This document shows positions 38,738 to 49,725 of a stretch of 64,000 nt of DNA, in pieces; position 1 is the stretch's first letter; each line of letters starts with the position of its first letter. Both the position numbers and the translations under genes were made by a program. Source of the DNA: Phascolomyces articulosus. Its lineage: Eukaryota; Mucoromycota; Mucoromycetes; Mucorales; Lichtheimiaceae. The DNA is taken from contig JAIXMP010000004.1 in the NCBI GenBank assembly GCA_025677815.1, positions 1,178,001-1,242,000 of the forward strand, given 5' to 3'. The notes below the pieces were generated by a model. It had not been told where the DNA came from, ran no database searches, and saw nothing but the letters and a program-made list of their open reading frames with translations.

Positions 38738-41700
38738 TGTTTTGTTGTTGTTTATGATTGGAAGAATGAGAAAAAGAGGAGGAAGAGAATGAAAGAGAAA
38801 GAAAGAAAGAAAAAAAAGGTTGAGTATGAGTGTTTATATGAAAGGGGAGTAAAAAAAAATAGTATAGGAGAAGTTCTTGGTGGGTGCTATGCTTGTGTAT
38901 AAAAGTCGTTTGAATATTATAAAAAAATATATAAGAGAGAAAGAGGGAGAATTAAAAAAAACAAGAGTTACCCATAAAAAGTATCTGTTTAAGCACTCAA
39001 AAAGTCACTCTTTTTTTTTGGCCTTGGTCTCTTGTGATTTTTATAGTGGCCCTGAAACGCACGCTCACCCGTCCTCAGTTTTCTCACACATTTTAAACAA
39101 TTCTATTGAATTTGCACATGTTTCCCTTTATTCAAATGGGGTGAGTAACATAACTATTCTATTTTCAACATTCACGCCACTCTTCAATTCAACAATATCC
39201 ATCCTTTCACTTATCACAGCAACATTGAGATGATAAACACAGCATATATTACTATTTAACTTGTTTAAACAAAAGACGATCTCCCGCTCTTTTTATTATT
39301 ATTTTTATTATTTTTATTTGAAAAGTTGATATCAAAATTCTATAAAATTATTTAATCAAGACTTTTTTGGACCCTATTTTTTTTTACCTATAATAAATAT
39401 AAAGATTATAAACCATAGTATCAGTAAACCATATAGAATAGTCATTGAATGACGATGATCCACAATCAATACAAAAAGAAATATCAGCTAGGGGCGAAAT
39501 CGTAGTCAACACGAAATGGGGTTTTCAAGCCCATAAAACTTCAGTTGAACTATGCTTTATTTCAATCATCATATTATTTCTTGTAGTATATATTGATTGA
39601 AAGATAGATAGCTGGTTCTTCTTCTATTGTTCAAGAAGAACATGTCCACATGACATTATAAAATGAAACATAGATCTTACCTTTTTTAATTCTACGTAGC
39701 AACAAAATAACAAAAACAAAGTTTTGATAGTAACAAAAGAAAAGAAAAAACTTTTTTTGTGTTCGCGTGTCTGCTTTATAGGGTCTGGTAACGGAGTTGA
39801 TAACATTTTTTTACTCTTTGAAAAGTTTTTTCGTTCCGGTCCCGCTCCAGGCGGAGTCGATCTTCATCCGTCAGTTAGTTAGTTTCCTTGGGTATTATAG
39901 TAATACATAGTAATAATTCGATAGATGATAAAAATCTGGGGCAATAGGGTTCTTCTTTTTTATCCAAAAGATGGGATCTTTTGTACCAAAAAAAATTCTA
40001 GTAGATGAAGATTATAATAAATTACAATAGGATTTGGAAATAACCCCAAACACAGTTGTTGCTTTTATAACGAATAAGTGACGACATTTCACTTGTTCAT
40101 GCTAGTACCTGACTGGTGCATCTCTCTTCTTTCTTTTCAGTCTTAACCTTTTTTTTCTTTTCATCCTCTCTTATTTTTAGAAAAAAAAAGATCTATGAAT
40201 AGAGAGAGAAAGAGAGAGAGAGAGAGTGTGTGTGTGTGTGTGTGTGATAGTCCATTTACATCACGTCGCATAAAATACCCAACAACACAGTTTCTTTATA
40301 TACATAGCATAGCATAATATACTCCAGAAGAACCAATTGCATATTCGTACAGATAAAGTTTACTTTTGACTTATTATAATAACCACATAAATTAATACAC
40401 AAGGATGCATTATTTATTGTATTATCCGTGTTATGAATTATAACGATAACGAGATGCTATCATGTTTATTTCTTTTAATAGTATATTATTGTGCTTGCCA
40501 CCATGACCATCGTTGATTCGGGTCATTCGTCCGTGGCACCTTCCGTCACTTTTATTTTTTTTCATCATCAGCCTTGGGTATTCCAAAAGATTCTATATAC
40601 GATCACTTGTTTTTTCCAATGTCTTTTTGAAACCCAAACTAACGGCGACGTATATTTCATACTCTACAGCACAGTCTTACGTCAATGGGTTACCAATCAA
40701 CTACCGCCATGTTAAAAAAAACATTGTCGCACAGAGAAGAAAGTCAAGGACATGACAACCGACGAAAAAGTGATATTCCCTATTCCGCCTTCCTGATAAC
40801 TGAGACGGTTGATCTCTATTTTTTATACTTAGCTTTGCTATATATGTTATCACTAACTTTAATACAAAGATCATCATTCATCCAATCAATTGATCTTGAC
40901 AAATATTTAAAATAACACTGTATCTAATTTTACTCGTTGTGTCGTATTGACTTGGATATGGATTCGATTCTAAGCGAAGAAAAATCATGGTATCGCGCTG
41001 GAAGTGATTAAATTTGACCACCCAAAATAAATATGAGATTATGGTTTTGTAAATCGTTATGACATGGAACTGAGGGTCAAAACTGGGTTTACTCAATAAA
41101 AATTAGCTAGGCAAGTTGGTATTGATTTATATGTTAAATAGATCTCAGCTACTAACTAATAAAAATGAAAGTGGCTCAAATGGATGTTATACATTCATTT
41201 ATATATATATATATGAAAAAAACCAAAAGGTTGCTTGTAATGGTTCTCACCCAGTTGCTTCGTTTTAAATTTTTTGACCCATCTGCTACAGTATCATCAT
41301 ATTCTTCTACATCGTTATTATATCCTTCAGGATTAGCATATTGAGCATGTTTTTGCGAGCGACCCAAGTTATTAACAAACAAGTACCGTTGTGCCCACTC
41401 GCTATAACGATATTCGATACTAGTTTATGAAAAATAGCATTACATCGAGCGAATCAACAATAAGTTTAGCTGGTTTATTATTGAGCAATTGACTCTTCTG
41501 AGACTTATTTTCATACTTTTTGACATTAATACTGCTACCTATACTATCTCTCGTTTCTCCAAGCACTTCTTTCTTCACCTCACCATTTCTTATTTAATTT
41601 ACTATACAAATAATAACAAAACATTTACTACCTAGTAGTATTTTTTATTCTTTTCATTATATAGGTACATGGTTTTGAGGTAAGATTATTCAAAAAAAAA

Positions 41701-42650
41701 GTTAGTAGGGATAAGATTTTAACCGACAATTACCAGCCTGAGCTCTATTTCAATATAATGATAATTCGATATAACTATACGTTTTCAGTTTCACGGCTAG
41801 TATTGTTATAAAGAGCGGGTACAATACGTACAATAAAAAAAGGATGTGGAAAGGGAGAAAGAGAGGAGAAAAAAGTTTATTAAGTAACGCTAGAAGGTAC
41901 ATTTCGATTTATTTTATTTTTGGCCGTAGCTTTATTGTAAAAATTGCATAAATAGTTCATACATTGCTTTTGGAGCTTGATGATTCTTTGATAAATATAT
42001 AATCAATAGAATTGTGATAATGTGCTTACTCTAGATGGTATTAGATAATCGGTTTTGATAGAGAAAGAATGCGATGAATATATACACTAACTTTCATTAT
42101 TTATACCTTGTTTTAGCTCTTATTATTATATTGTTCATGCAGAGCATTATGTTCCCGTGCGTTTTAAACTCCTTTGAAGTTAGTGGGACGCTTTGAATAA
42201 TACTCTCGTTCTTTTCTAAGATCTTACCAAATATTAAACGTAACACTAGTTGTTTGAGCAAAAAGATGGTTTTAGACAAGGCTGAGAAGTCCTGAGCATT
42301 GCATATAATTTTACAAAATTACAAATTACAAATGGATAAGTTCAAGAAATCCAAATATGACAAAACGTTTGAAAAAGAACAGCTGGAGGCACCGATCAAG
42401 AAATTGAACGCTCTGGTCAAAAAGGTAATTCTTAAAGAAAAAATGGGTTGTACAGGAGCAGCAGTTATCGTTTGTATTCATACCTCTGTGTCATTGTCGT
42501 TGGTGTTGATGTTGCAATGATGGGGTGTACAGTTTGTATTAGAGATAGGATTACTGAGCAGAAGAGTATTCTTAGCAAGTTTTATTTTATGTGTAGATCA
42601 ACTCTTCGTTCCAAACTAAAAAAAAAAATACTGGCAAGACAGTGACACCA
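38738..42650. other. Gene-poor region
   Basis: No supported gene. The stretch holds AT-rich DNA, pyrimidine tracts (39170-39360, 40120-40200), a GA/GT microsatellite at 40201-40246 and short open frames without family resemblance, for example minus 41176-41400 (frame reading RYLFVNNLGRSQKHAQYAN), which could be a fragment of a former gene. Confidence 0.45.
40201..40246. repeat. (GA)n(GT)n compound microsatellite
   Basis: A run of GA dinucleotides passes directly into ten GT dinucleotides in the gene-poor region. Confidence 0.9.
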
Positions 42651-42779
42651 TTGATCATTAATAATTCAGATGCATCAGCAGGAAAAGCAAGTGTATATTT
42701 TAATATGTAAGTCGAGGGGAAAGGGTAGGAAGAACGAGATGAGGCTTATAATAAACTAATTACTTTTTTCTTTTCTGTC

Positions 42780-44260
42780 AAAAGTATAGATTTTCATACG
42801 TATAAATAGCACCGACTCCTCTCTGATGAGTTCATCATCAGCAGATGGTCAGAAATGTTGATAATTACAAAGTTCTGGTCTACCATCTTTGAAACATTCT
42901 TTGGCTATGACAGAAATCTTATTTATTTAATGGTAGGTATCAATTTGGATTTACGTAAGAATCTGGATGGCCTGTACCGGTGTCTTACTGACATGTTGAG
43001 ATATTTTTAACAGTAAAGGGACAACACTCTTTCATTTTACTGCATGGAGCACAACGTACCATTATTTTGATTGGATATACAAATGATGTTGGAAGCTGAA
43101 AAAAATACTGTAAAGGCAGCAGCGGCAAAAGTAGATAGTCATTCACGAATCACTTCATCAAAATTATGCAATGATAAATTCAAGTCAGTAAGTATTAGCT
43201 CCAAATCCCCCCTGAATGCACTGTTGAATAAGCTTAAATACTTGGATTATACAAAATTACATATTCATATTCCTGTTGTACAAGCACAGTGCCAACAAGA
43301 ATAATGCCGTTTCTTTTTTGATTCCACTGGCAAAGCAAACCGAATCCGCAATTTGTAATGAAGAAACACTTTGTGATACATGTAACAACTATGTAAACAG
43401 GGTGATTATAGACCCATCTGTTGCAAAACCATTTTTTATGAGATTCGCGAATCAAAAAAAAAAAAAAAAAGAAAAAAGAAAAAATGTCACTCCAATAATA
43501 TATGTTTTGTAGGCAAAATTCAATAGCAAGAGAGACATAGTGATTCAACAAAAGTTAACACTTATTTTATTATCGCAACATACAAATAAAAATTATGTTC
43601 AACGTAATATATTATTGTGCATAGAACTTTTATTTAGTTGATTAAAAAAATTGTTCAACTATGGCTTAAAGAGATATGTAGAAGAAAAAAACCAAGATTA
43701 TCTGTTGGAGTGGTCTATTTTCTTTTAACGTTTTATAAGAGGGAGAATGATGTTTAGCATAAACTATCGTAACCAAATAAATTATCTATTATTGTTCTCA
43801 ATTCAGCAATAGTAAAGCTGGTGATGTTCCAAAAGTCGAAGGGTCAATGTGTTTAAAGAATCAAATAAAATAGGAGAAATGGGGTGATAATAAAGAAATA
43901 GAAAATGGAATGTCGAGTTCTTAGTTCACCATGCTAACAATAAAAAGTTAAACATGGATCCATCCCCCACAGGACGTAGATCTGACTTGATAGCGTGGGG
44001 GAAAAGGAGTCTTACACTATTAACAGGCTTCCATATATCTCCCGCCAATATTCAAAAGCCCAAAGAATCTAACCATCCATGGAAGGTTAATGATCAAATA
44101 ATAGCTGAATCAGAAATCATTAGCATGAGTACTAGTATAGGTGCTAATGAATCATCAAACAATACTATCCATCAAACGTCTGTAGTGAACAGAAACGTGA
44201 TTCCTCGGTTTGGGATGCAATTTGCAATCGAGCGAATAGAGACAACTTTCCTCTGAAAAC
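42780..44260 (+). pseudogene. Probable decayed coding DNA, family not identified
   Basis: The plus strand contains a series of protein-like but broken frames: DEFIISRWSEM then FWSTIFETFFGYDRNLIYLM around 42830-42935, INLDLRKNLDGLYRCLTDML at 42950-43005, a helix-like stretch at 43071-43300 (MMLEAEKNTVKAAAAKVDSH) and another frame at 43954-44256 opening MDPSPTGRRSDLIAWGKRSL. Stops and frame changes separate them. I cannot name the family with certainty; the block pattern recalls a multicopy family of unknown function in Mucorales genomes, from memory only. Confidence 0.35.
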
Positions 44261-44549
44261 AAGAAGACGGTACTAGGTTTTCTGGTAATTCATTGGAGTC
44301 ATTCGGGGAAAACCATCGACACAGCTAGTAAAACAGAACAAATGTACTCACAGATCAAAACTAGACCCGGCTGATTATTGTACATGCCTGAATCACACAA
44401 TGATTTACCAAAAATGATAATAATAATAATAATATGCCAGCAAGGTTTCTTTTTAATTAAGTGAAGAAAAAAAAGTCGATTTTTGTAATTTTTTTCCGAT
44501 TGTTGCGCAGCACGCTGATTACTTGGATACCTGGTTGGATTAATAAATA

Positions 44550-44700
44550 AATGAAGTGAATGTCAAAAAGTTGACGATGTCGTTGTCATGGATATTTATG
44601 TTGAGTTAAAGCAGTGCCTAACTGTACCTGGTCCACTCCTTATTAAACAAGCCTTTGGATTGCTTCACTTGGGCACTAGAGATCTGTATAGTGCCAACGA
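44550..44700. repeat. Dispersed repeat, copy A
   Basis: Block starting ATGAAGTGAATGTCAAAAAG and including GTTGTCATGG, TAAAGCAGT, GTACCTGGT and TTCACTTGG. The same order of words occurs at 47288-47440 (GTCAATGTCAAAAAG, GTTGTCATGG, AAAGCAGT, GTGCCTGGT, TTCACCTGG). Copy A retains an open frame of about 50 codons (VDDVVVMDIYVELKQCLTVP); copy B has a stop. Confidence 0.6.
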
Positions 44701-44999
44701 TTTTATTATGATTGTGATAAAATAAATATATATTGAGAGCATACATTATTAATTAAGGATTTTTTGCGCGCTGTAAAAATATATATACTTTTAACTGTTC
44801 ATATGTGAGACTATGAAAAAAAGGCATATTGCTATATAACATGAGTATAAGTATCACCACAATACAACTGAGTTTGTTTCAGTGATGATAACATACACCT
44901 TATCACATAGTGTAAACTACTACCCTGATTTCGCTTTGTACGATTTTCGCTGTTCATTACTGTCTTTCCTTTCGTAACAAAGAATAATGCGAATCTTCT

Positions 45000-45009
45000 G
45001 GGGGGGGGG
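45000..45009. repeat. Ten-G homopolymer
   Basis: Uninterrupted G run in AT-rich non-coding DNA; mentioned because such runs are prone to assembly error. Confidence 0.85.
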
Positions 45010-46133
45010 TTCTTGATTTTTGTCCTGTGAATAAATGCTTAGTAGTGTGTGATTGTCATCTTGTTTCTTGATGGAGCTGTGTAGAAATAAAATATACTTT
45101 GGTTGAAGTAGTAGACGACTGCTGTTGATAGTTATTTCATTTTTTGGTATAAACAAAAAAGAATATTTCTTGACAACGATTATGGAGTCATTTTTATACA
45201 TTAAAGCAAGTAATAGATTAAACTATTTTGTGTGCTTATTTGAATAAAGGCATGATAAATAATGGTGTTTGTTGAGGTTGATGAGAACAGAGACATGAAA
45301 CTCAAAAGGGAAAAAAATGAAAAGATAAGGCGTGATATGACTGTCATAATATTAAACCGTTTTTTGTTTTTTCATATCAGATGCGTATATCATATATGCT
45401 CAGTTTACACTTTTTATAAGAGAAAAGATACTGATCCCTCCGTTACCATTTCAACAAACTGGGCTGGTGTTCTCTGCGTTTTGGATGTTGCTTGTTCTCC
45501 TGGTGCTTGATAATATGAATATAAATAAATAATGATGAATCAAGTTGAATATACGTATCTGATTTGCAGTTCCATTTCTTTATTTCGGTTCAACAATAGC
45601 GTATCTTTTTTGATCAACGTAAGAAATCTACAAGTCTATTCAAATATGCTTAGATTTCTAGGATTGCAAGTAAAACAACAAGAATGCTAATACTGTATAA
45701 ACAGGACACCTTTGTTCAGGTTGTGTTTATTTTTTATATATCCAATGTTTAAGAAAAAAGAACCGCTCATTGAACAGCCTATATGTTTGACCAAAAAAAA
45801 AAATCTTTATAACCATAGCCCGTGCACTTGGAAGCATTCCGAAAACGGTTGAGCAAGTATGACAGTAATCTTTTTCAATCTTTAGAAGAAATGACACCGC
45901 AGGAATTATTTTAATAAACAAGTAATGGCGTGTTTTATTAAAGACTTTTTAACAATACGCAAGAAACAAAACTTATTATTTCCACGACACTATCAAGTAC
46001 TTTAAGACTCCTGTGTTTTTAAGTTTTATGCTTATTAAAAAGAAACCCTTCCTACCCCTCGGTTGCTTGGGTAAATAACCGAACCATGTCAACCAATGTT
46101 AACTGAGTGCAAGTGTACTTTAAATATGAAAAA

Positions 46134-46276
46134 CCTGAATAACTTGACTACCTTGAATGGCTTGAATGGCTTGTGTATCATGATTGACTTGAATATCATG
46201 AATGACTTGAAAGACATGAAGAAATTGAGGCCGTGAAAAAATTGATGATGTGAAGGATTTAAATGGCTTGAATGGT
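46134..46276. repeat. Degenerate 9-bp minisatellite (NNCTTGAAT)
   Basis: CTTGAAT-type words recur with 9-bp or 18-bp spacing: AACCTGAAT, AACTTGACT, ACCTTGAAT, GGCTTGAAT, GGCTTGTGT, GACTTGAAT, GACTTGAAA, GGCTTGAAT. One frame reads NLNNLTTLNGLNGL before a stop. Confidence 0.7.
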
Positions 46277-46349
46277 ATGTATCGCCTTGATTTTCAAAAA
46301 AGAAAACAATTATGCAATTTACGGGTTGTAACTGTTTTTTTGTGCGAGT

Positions 46350-46585
46350 TCAGAAAGCCGACCTGCCATTGATTGCACCAAAAAGACTTGACCTAAAAGG
46401 TTTGGTGGATGGTTCAATCAAAATGACTTGAATCAAAGAGGTTTGGAGCTCTTTACCAATTATTACAACTGGGTTCAGAAAAACTAATCCCTTCAACGGC
46501 TTCACCAAGAGGGAAATTGAACCAAAAGTGGGGAATTGTACCAAAAGGGACTTAGCCAGAGGGGAAGGAACTTGAACCAGAAGGG
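46350..46585. repeat. Degenerate repeat rich in TTGAACCAAAAGGGG
   Basis: Words such as TTGACCTAAAAGG, TTGAATCAAAGAGG, TTGAACCAAAAGTGGG, TTGTACCAAAAGGG and TTGAACCAGAAGGG recur over about 230 bp. It lies 75 bp after the CTTGAAT minisatellite and may be a related older array. Confidence 0.6.
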
Positions 46586-46919
46586 TACAGATTACCAGAC
46601 ACGCCCATCTTGTTTTACACGTTTGAAGCGTGTGAGGATGCTAAGATTTAAAGAAAAAAAATAATAAAAAGTTTTATTCATGAATTAATAAACATATTGC
46701 TCTGTTATTAATACTTATATTGCCTTTCGCACAAAAAAAGATATTAATTTCAATGAATAAAATTAGAACATTGTTTTTTGTTTAAAATGCTAATTTTACA
46801 TAATTTGCAAAATAAGAAGCGAATGAATGGTGTGGCGAAGAATAGAAGTGAACATTTTAGCGGTCAGAACTAACGCCATGCTGACCAGCGAGGGTAATAA
46901 TAGAAAAATGAAGCGCTGC

Positions 46920-47130
46920 CCTTTAGATTAAAGGATCTATTGGGAAAACGCCAACGCAATGTACACCCCAGGAACATCTCAAAAGAGTACAAACTTTGTG
47001 GCCATATGAATGTACATTACTCGGATATTCATAAATGAAAGGGTCGTGATACATTTACAGAAGGGCCAAGTTGTGCCTTCCTCAAGCAATGCGTGAACGA
47101 GCACTTCCTTCGATCCTAGAGGTTGGAACT
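46920..47130 (+). pseudogene. Possible coding relic, unknown family
   Basis: Locally higher GC than the surroundings, and a frame reading EYKLCGHMNVHYSDIHK, a stop, then GRDTFTEGPSCAFLKQCVNE before another stop near 47119. It looks like an eroded coding segment; no family is recognised. Confidence 0.3.
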
Positions 47131-47287
47131 AAAGGAGCAAACCCACCTCCAAAAGGTGAGTCTCTTTTTATTATGACGCTCTTCACTGCCAGCCAATCAG
47201 ATGTCACATTAAAAAATTAAACACCGCTGCTCTCTTGTTATGGAGCAATCAGTGTATTAATATATTAATATTATAAAAAAAGATAGT

Positions 47288-47440
47288 TAATGAAGTCAAT
47301 GTCAAAAAGAATGTTGTGGTTGTCATGGAGGTAAAAGCAGTACATGGCTGAGTGTGCCTGGTTTACTTTGTAAACCAAGCCTAACTCTGTTTCACCTGGT
47401 CACAAAGGTTATGCACATATTTCTCCGTAACACCGATTTA
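47288..47440. repeat. Dispersed repeat, copy B
   Basis: Second copy of the 44550-44700 block (see there), diverged by substitutions and small indels. Confidence 0.6.
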
Positions 47441-47545
47441 TTTGCAGGAACAATACCCTCTTACTCTCGAATCATCATATGATTTAAGTGGAATACAATA
47501 CTTGACAAGATAATTAATTACATACTTTATTGGTGTCATTGTTAT

Positions 47546-47573
47546 TATTTTGATAAATACCTAAAATCAGGAT
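47546..47573 (-). pseudogene. Relic of the ACS-permease last exon
   Basis: On the minus strand an acceptor-like TTATTAG is followed by codons for HPDFRYLS, the terminal exon of the ACS permeases (HPNFRYLA at 26273-26299, HPDYRYLS at 52402-52428), but the stop codon is lost (AAA instead of TAA). No other ACS exons are detected next to it. Confidence 0.5.
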
Positions 47574-47585
47574 GCTAATAAATAG

Positions 47586-47920
47586 CAACATCGACAATGA
47601 TTATTATTGTTGAGGTCGAACGCTGTCCGACTCGTAAGTATCTAAGTATTTATACGTAACTTTTCTTTTTTTTCATTTATTTTAGGTATAAATATACTGC
47701 TTATTTTTTCAAAAAAAAAAAACCATTGGGTTACCAAGCACATTCAGATTTAGCAAGTGTATTAGGTTCGTTTGTCACCATTAATTTAGATTCACTTAAT
47801 ATCAATATGGAACCCTTTTTCTATCGCAAAATCTTTGCTAGATCTGCCCATACTCCATATGCATCATTTGTCCTTATTATCAAATTTAGATATACTTCAA
47901 AACCCTTAGTCAAAATATAA
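47586..47920 (+). pseudogene. Relic of the last two exons of the MCT-like MFS gene
   Basis: Exon-9-like sequence at 47586-47633 (acceptor AATAG, ATSTMIIIVEVERCPT, donor GTAAGT) and exon-10-like sequence at 47726-47920 (LGSFVTINLDSLNINMEPFF, then FRYTSKPLVKI) correspond to TSALILIVGIDRYPA and MGPFFAIYIDSLNTNMEPYF of the gene ending at 52326. The acceptor before the final exon reads ACC instead of TAG, and all upstream exons are missing. The frame of the last exon remains open. Confidence 0.75.
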
Positions 47921-48139
47921 TGCTCATATAATAATAGCATATAATAGTACCGGTCATAGAATTTTTTCTGATCTATCAACATACTTGTAATAAAATGCCG
48001 AATTTGGGTGTATGTAAGACGTTTTGTGATCACTACTTCCTTTATTCATTTTGTCGTCATCATCCATGCAATAAATTAAAAAATTAAAAATATATAAAAG
48101 GTAACTGTAATGTGAAAACGTAGATAAACAGCGGTTTAT

Positions 48140-48830
48140 GGATCAATTGTGAGAGTATCGTTCTAATGACCTGAAAATTTTTATATTTCATTGGAAAAAG
48201 GTTGTGCTTATTGATTAATTTAACCATTCATGACAAATTGTATTCTTAACCACAAAATGATATACTGACTATATCTCGATTGAATGAACAGGTGATTTGA
48301 TGTTTTTATTTATAATGACAGTATAAAGATACATGAAAACTTCTCGAATAACGTTGATTTTATAATAATAAAAAAGGCTATCACTAAGAAATGAATTTCA
48401 TAAAGTGAAATTAAAAGCTAAGAATACACCGACAGTGTACCATGAATCTAATTGAAATGATTGACTTTTTTTTTTTCAAAAATCTGACTTCCATCTTCAA
48501 AGCGCCCAATAATGGGTGACGTATATTATTTATTGATGATGATCTGTTAACTGCAAATAATGTATAAAGAGAAGCATGCGAGAGATTTTTTTACTCATAT
48601 TATTGTACCTTGTTTTTTATTGCGAGATTTCTTGTGTTGAAAATAATACAAACCACTGGCCTTTATGCAGTTACCTCGTTACAATTGAAAATTGATTTTG
48701 CTTAAAGGAAAACAAAGAAGGGTGTAGCGATTTTATGCCTCAGTCATCATTCAATTACCCGCAGTAAGGCTATCATTCTTAACATCACTAAAATTGCATC
48801 TTCTATTTTTTTATCTTGTAATTTTTCAGA
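48140..48830. repeat. Non-coding segmental duplication, copy A
   Basis: Shares a series of collinear words with about 54985-55600: TAATTTAACCATTCATGAC / TAATTTAACTATTCATGAC, GATTTTATAA, CATAAAGTGAAATTA / CATGAAATGAAATTA, TACCATGAATCTAATTGAA / TACCATGCATCAATTTGAA, and GGTGTAGCGATTTT / GGTGTAGAGATTTT. Part of it (about 48530-48640) also resembles 57296-57400. Overall identity is moderate by eye. Confidence 0.6.
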
Positions 48831-49725
48831 GTGCATGAAGAGATCGCCACTTATTGGTATCACAAACACTTTTAGAAAAAAATGAATGGCATTATGATGA
48901 TTGTAATACAAATTAAAAAATTCGTGTTTGATTCTCAATATAAAATAGTCATGATATAGCTTGATCATTGCTGTTTCGCTTGTTAATCTGTTCTTTGTTG
49001 TATTAAGTTAAAACTATGTAACAGCATGTTGTTATCACCATATCGACTTTAAAGACGATGCATTGACTGCATATAATAAACGCCAAAATCATACTTTCTG
49101 TCAGGGAAAATATATAAACATGCTTAGTGATCCAGATCATCAATTTTTACTTTGTAGCTCTTCTCCTGCTGATCAAAATAAAAATATTTTTTCTTCTTCT
49201 AATGAGCCTTATGTAGTATTATTTCTTATTCATATGAGAGAAAATTTAATGCTCTAATTCATAGCGTCATCACAAAAGTAAAAAAGAATCTAAGAAAAAA
49301 TATAGACCAAACAAACATGCACGTATTCGGAAGATCATTCTCACGAACTCTTTTATTATTAAGGAAAATGTATATACAAAACCCCTTAACCACAAAAGCT
49401 GTGCATGCATCTATGACGAGTCAGCATCAAGATTAGCTGCTTTTAAGGTTATAAAACCATAGAATAAAGGGTGTAATGGAATTGACTATAAAAGAAACAG
49501 AAATTTTTCTACACCTCTTTTCTATTGAGCGAGTTCCTTTATTTGTTGCACCACGATTAACAATCTTATTTGCAATATAATTTACTATACAAAGCAATAA
49601 TCCATAAGTGTTTCAAAGTCATTTGTTTCATCTTGGTACATTATTTTAGTATAAATATCAACTTTTCTTTATTTTTTACCTCATCGTCAGAAACTAACAT
49701 TCCTTTTTTTGATACTTACACTAAA

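Noticed and set aside
38877..39233. Plus-strand open frame of 118 codons
   Set aside because: Lies in the likely 5' region of the divergent coiled-coil gene, has an AT-rich Lys/Phe composition and no recognisable domain.
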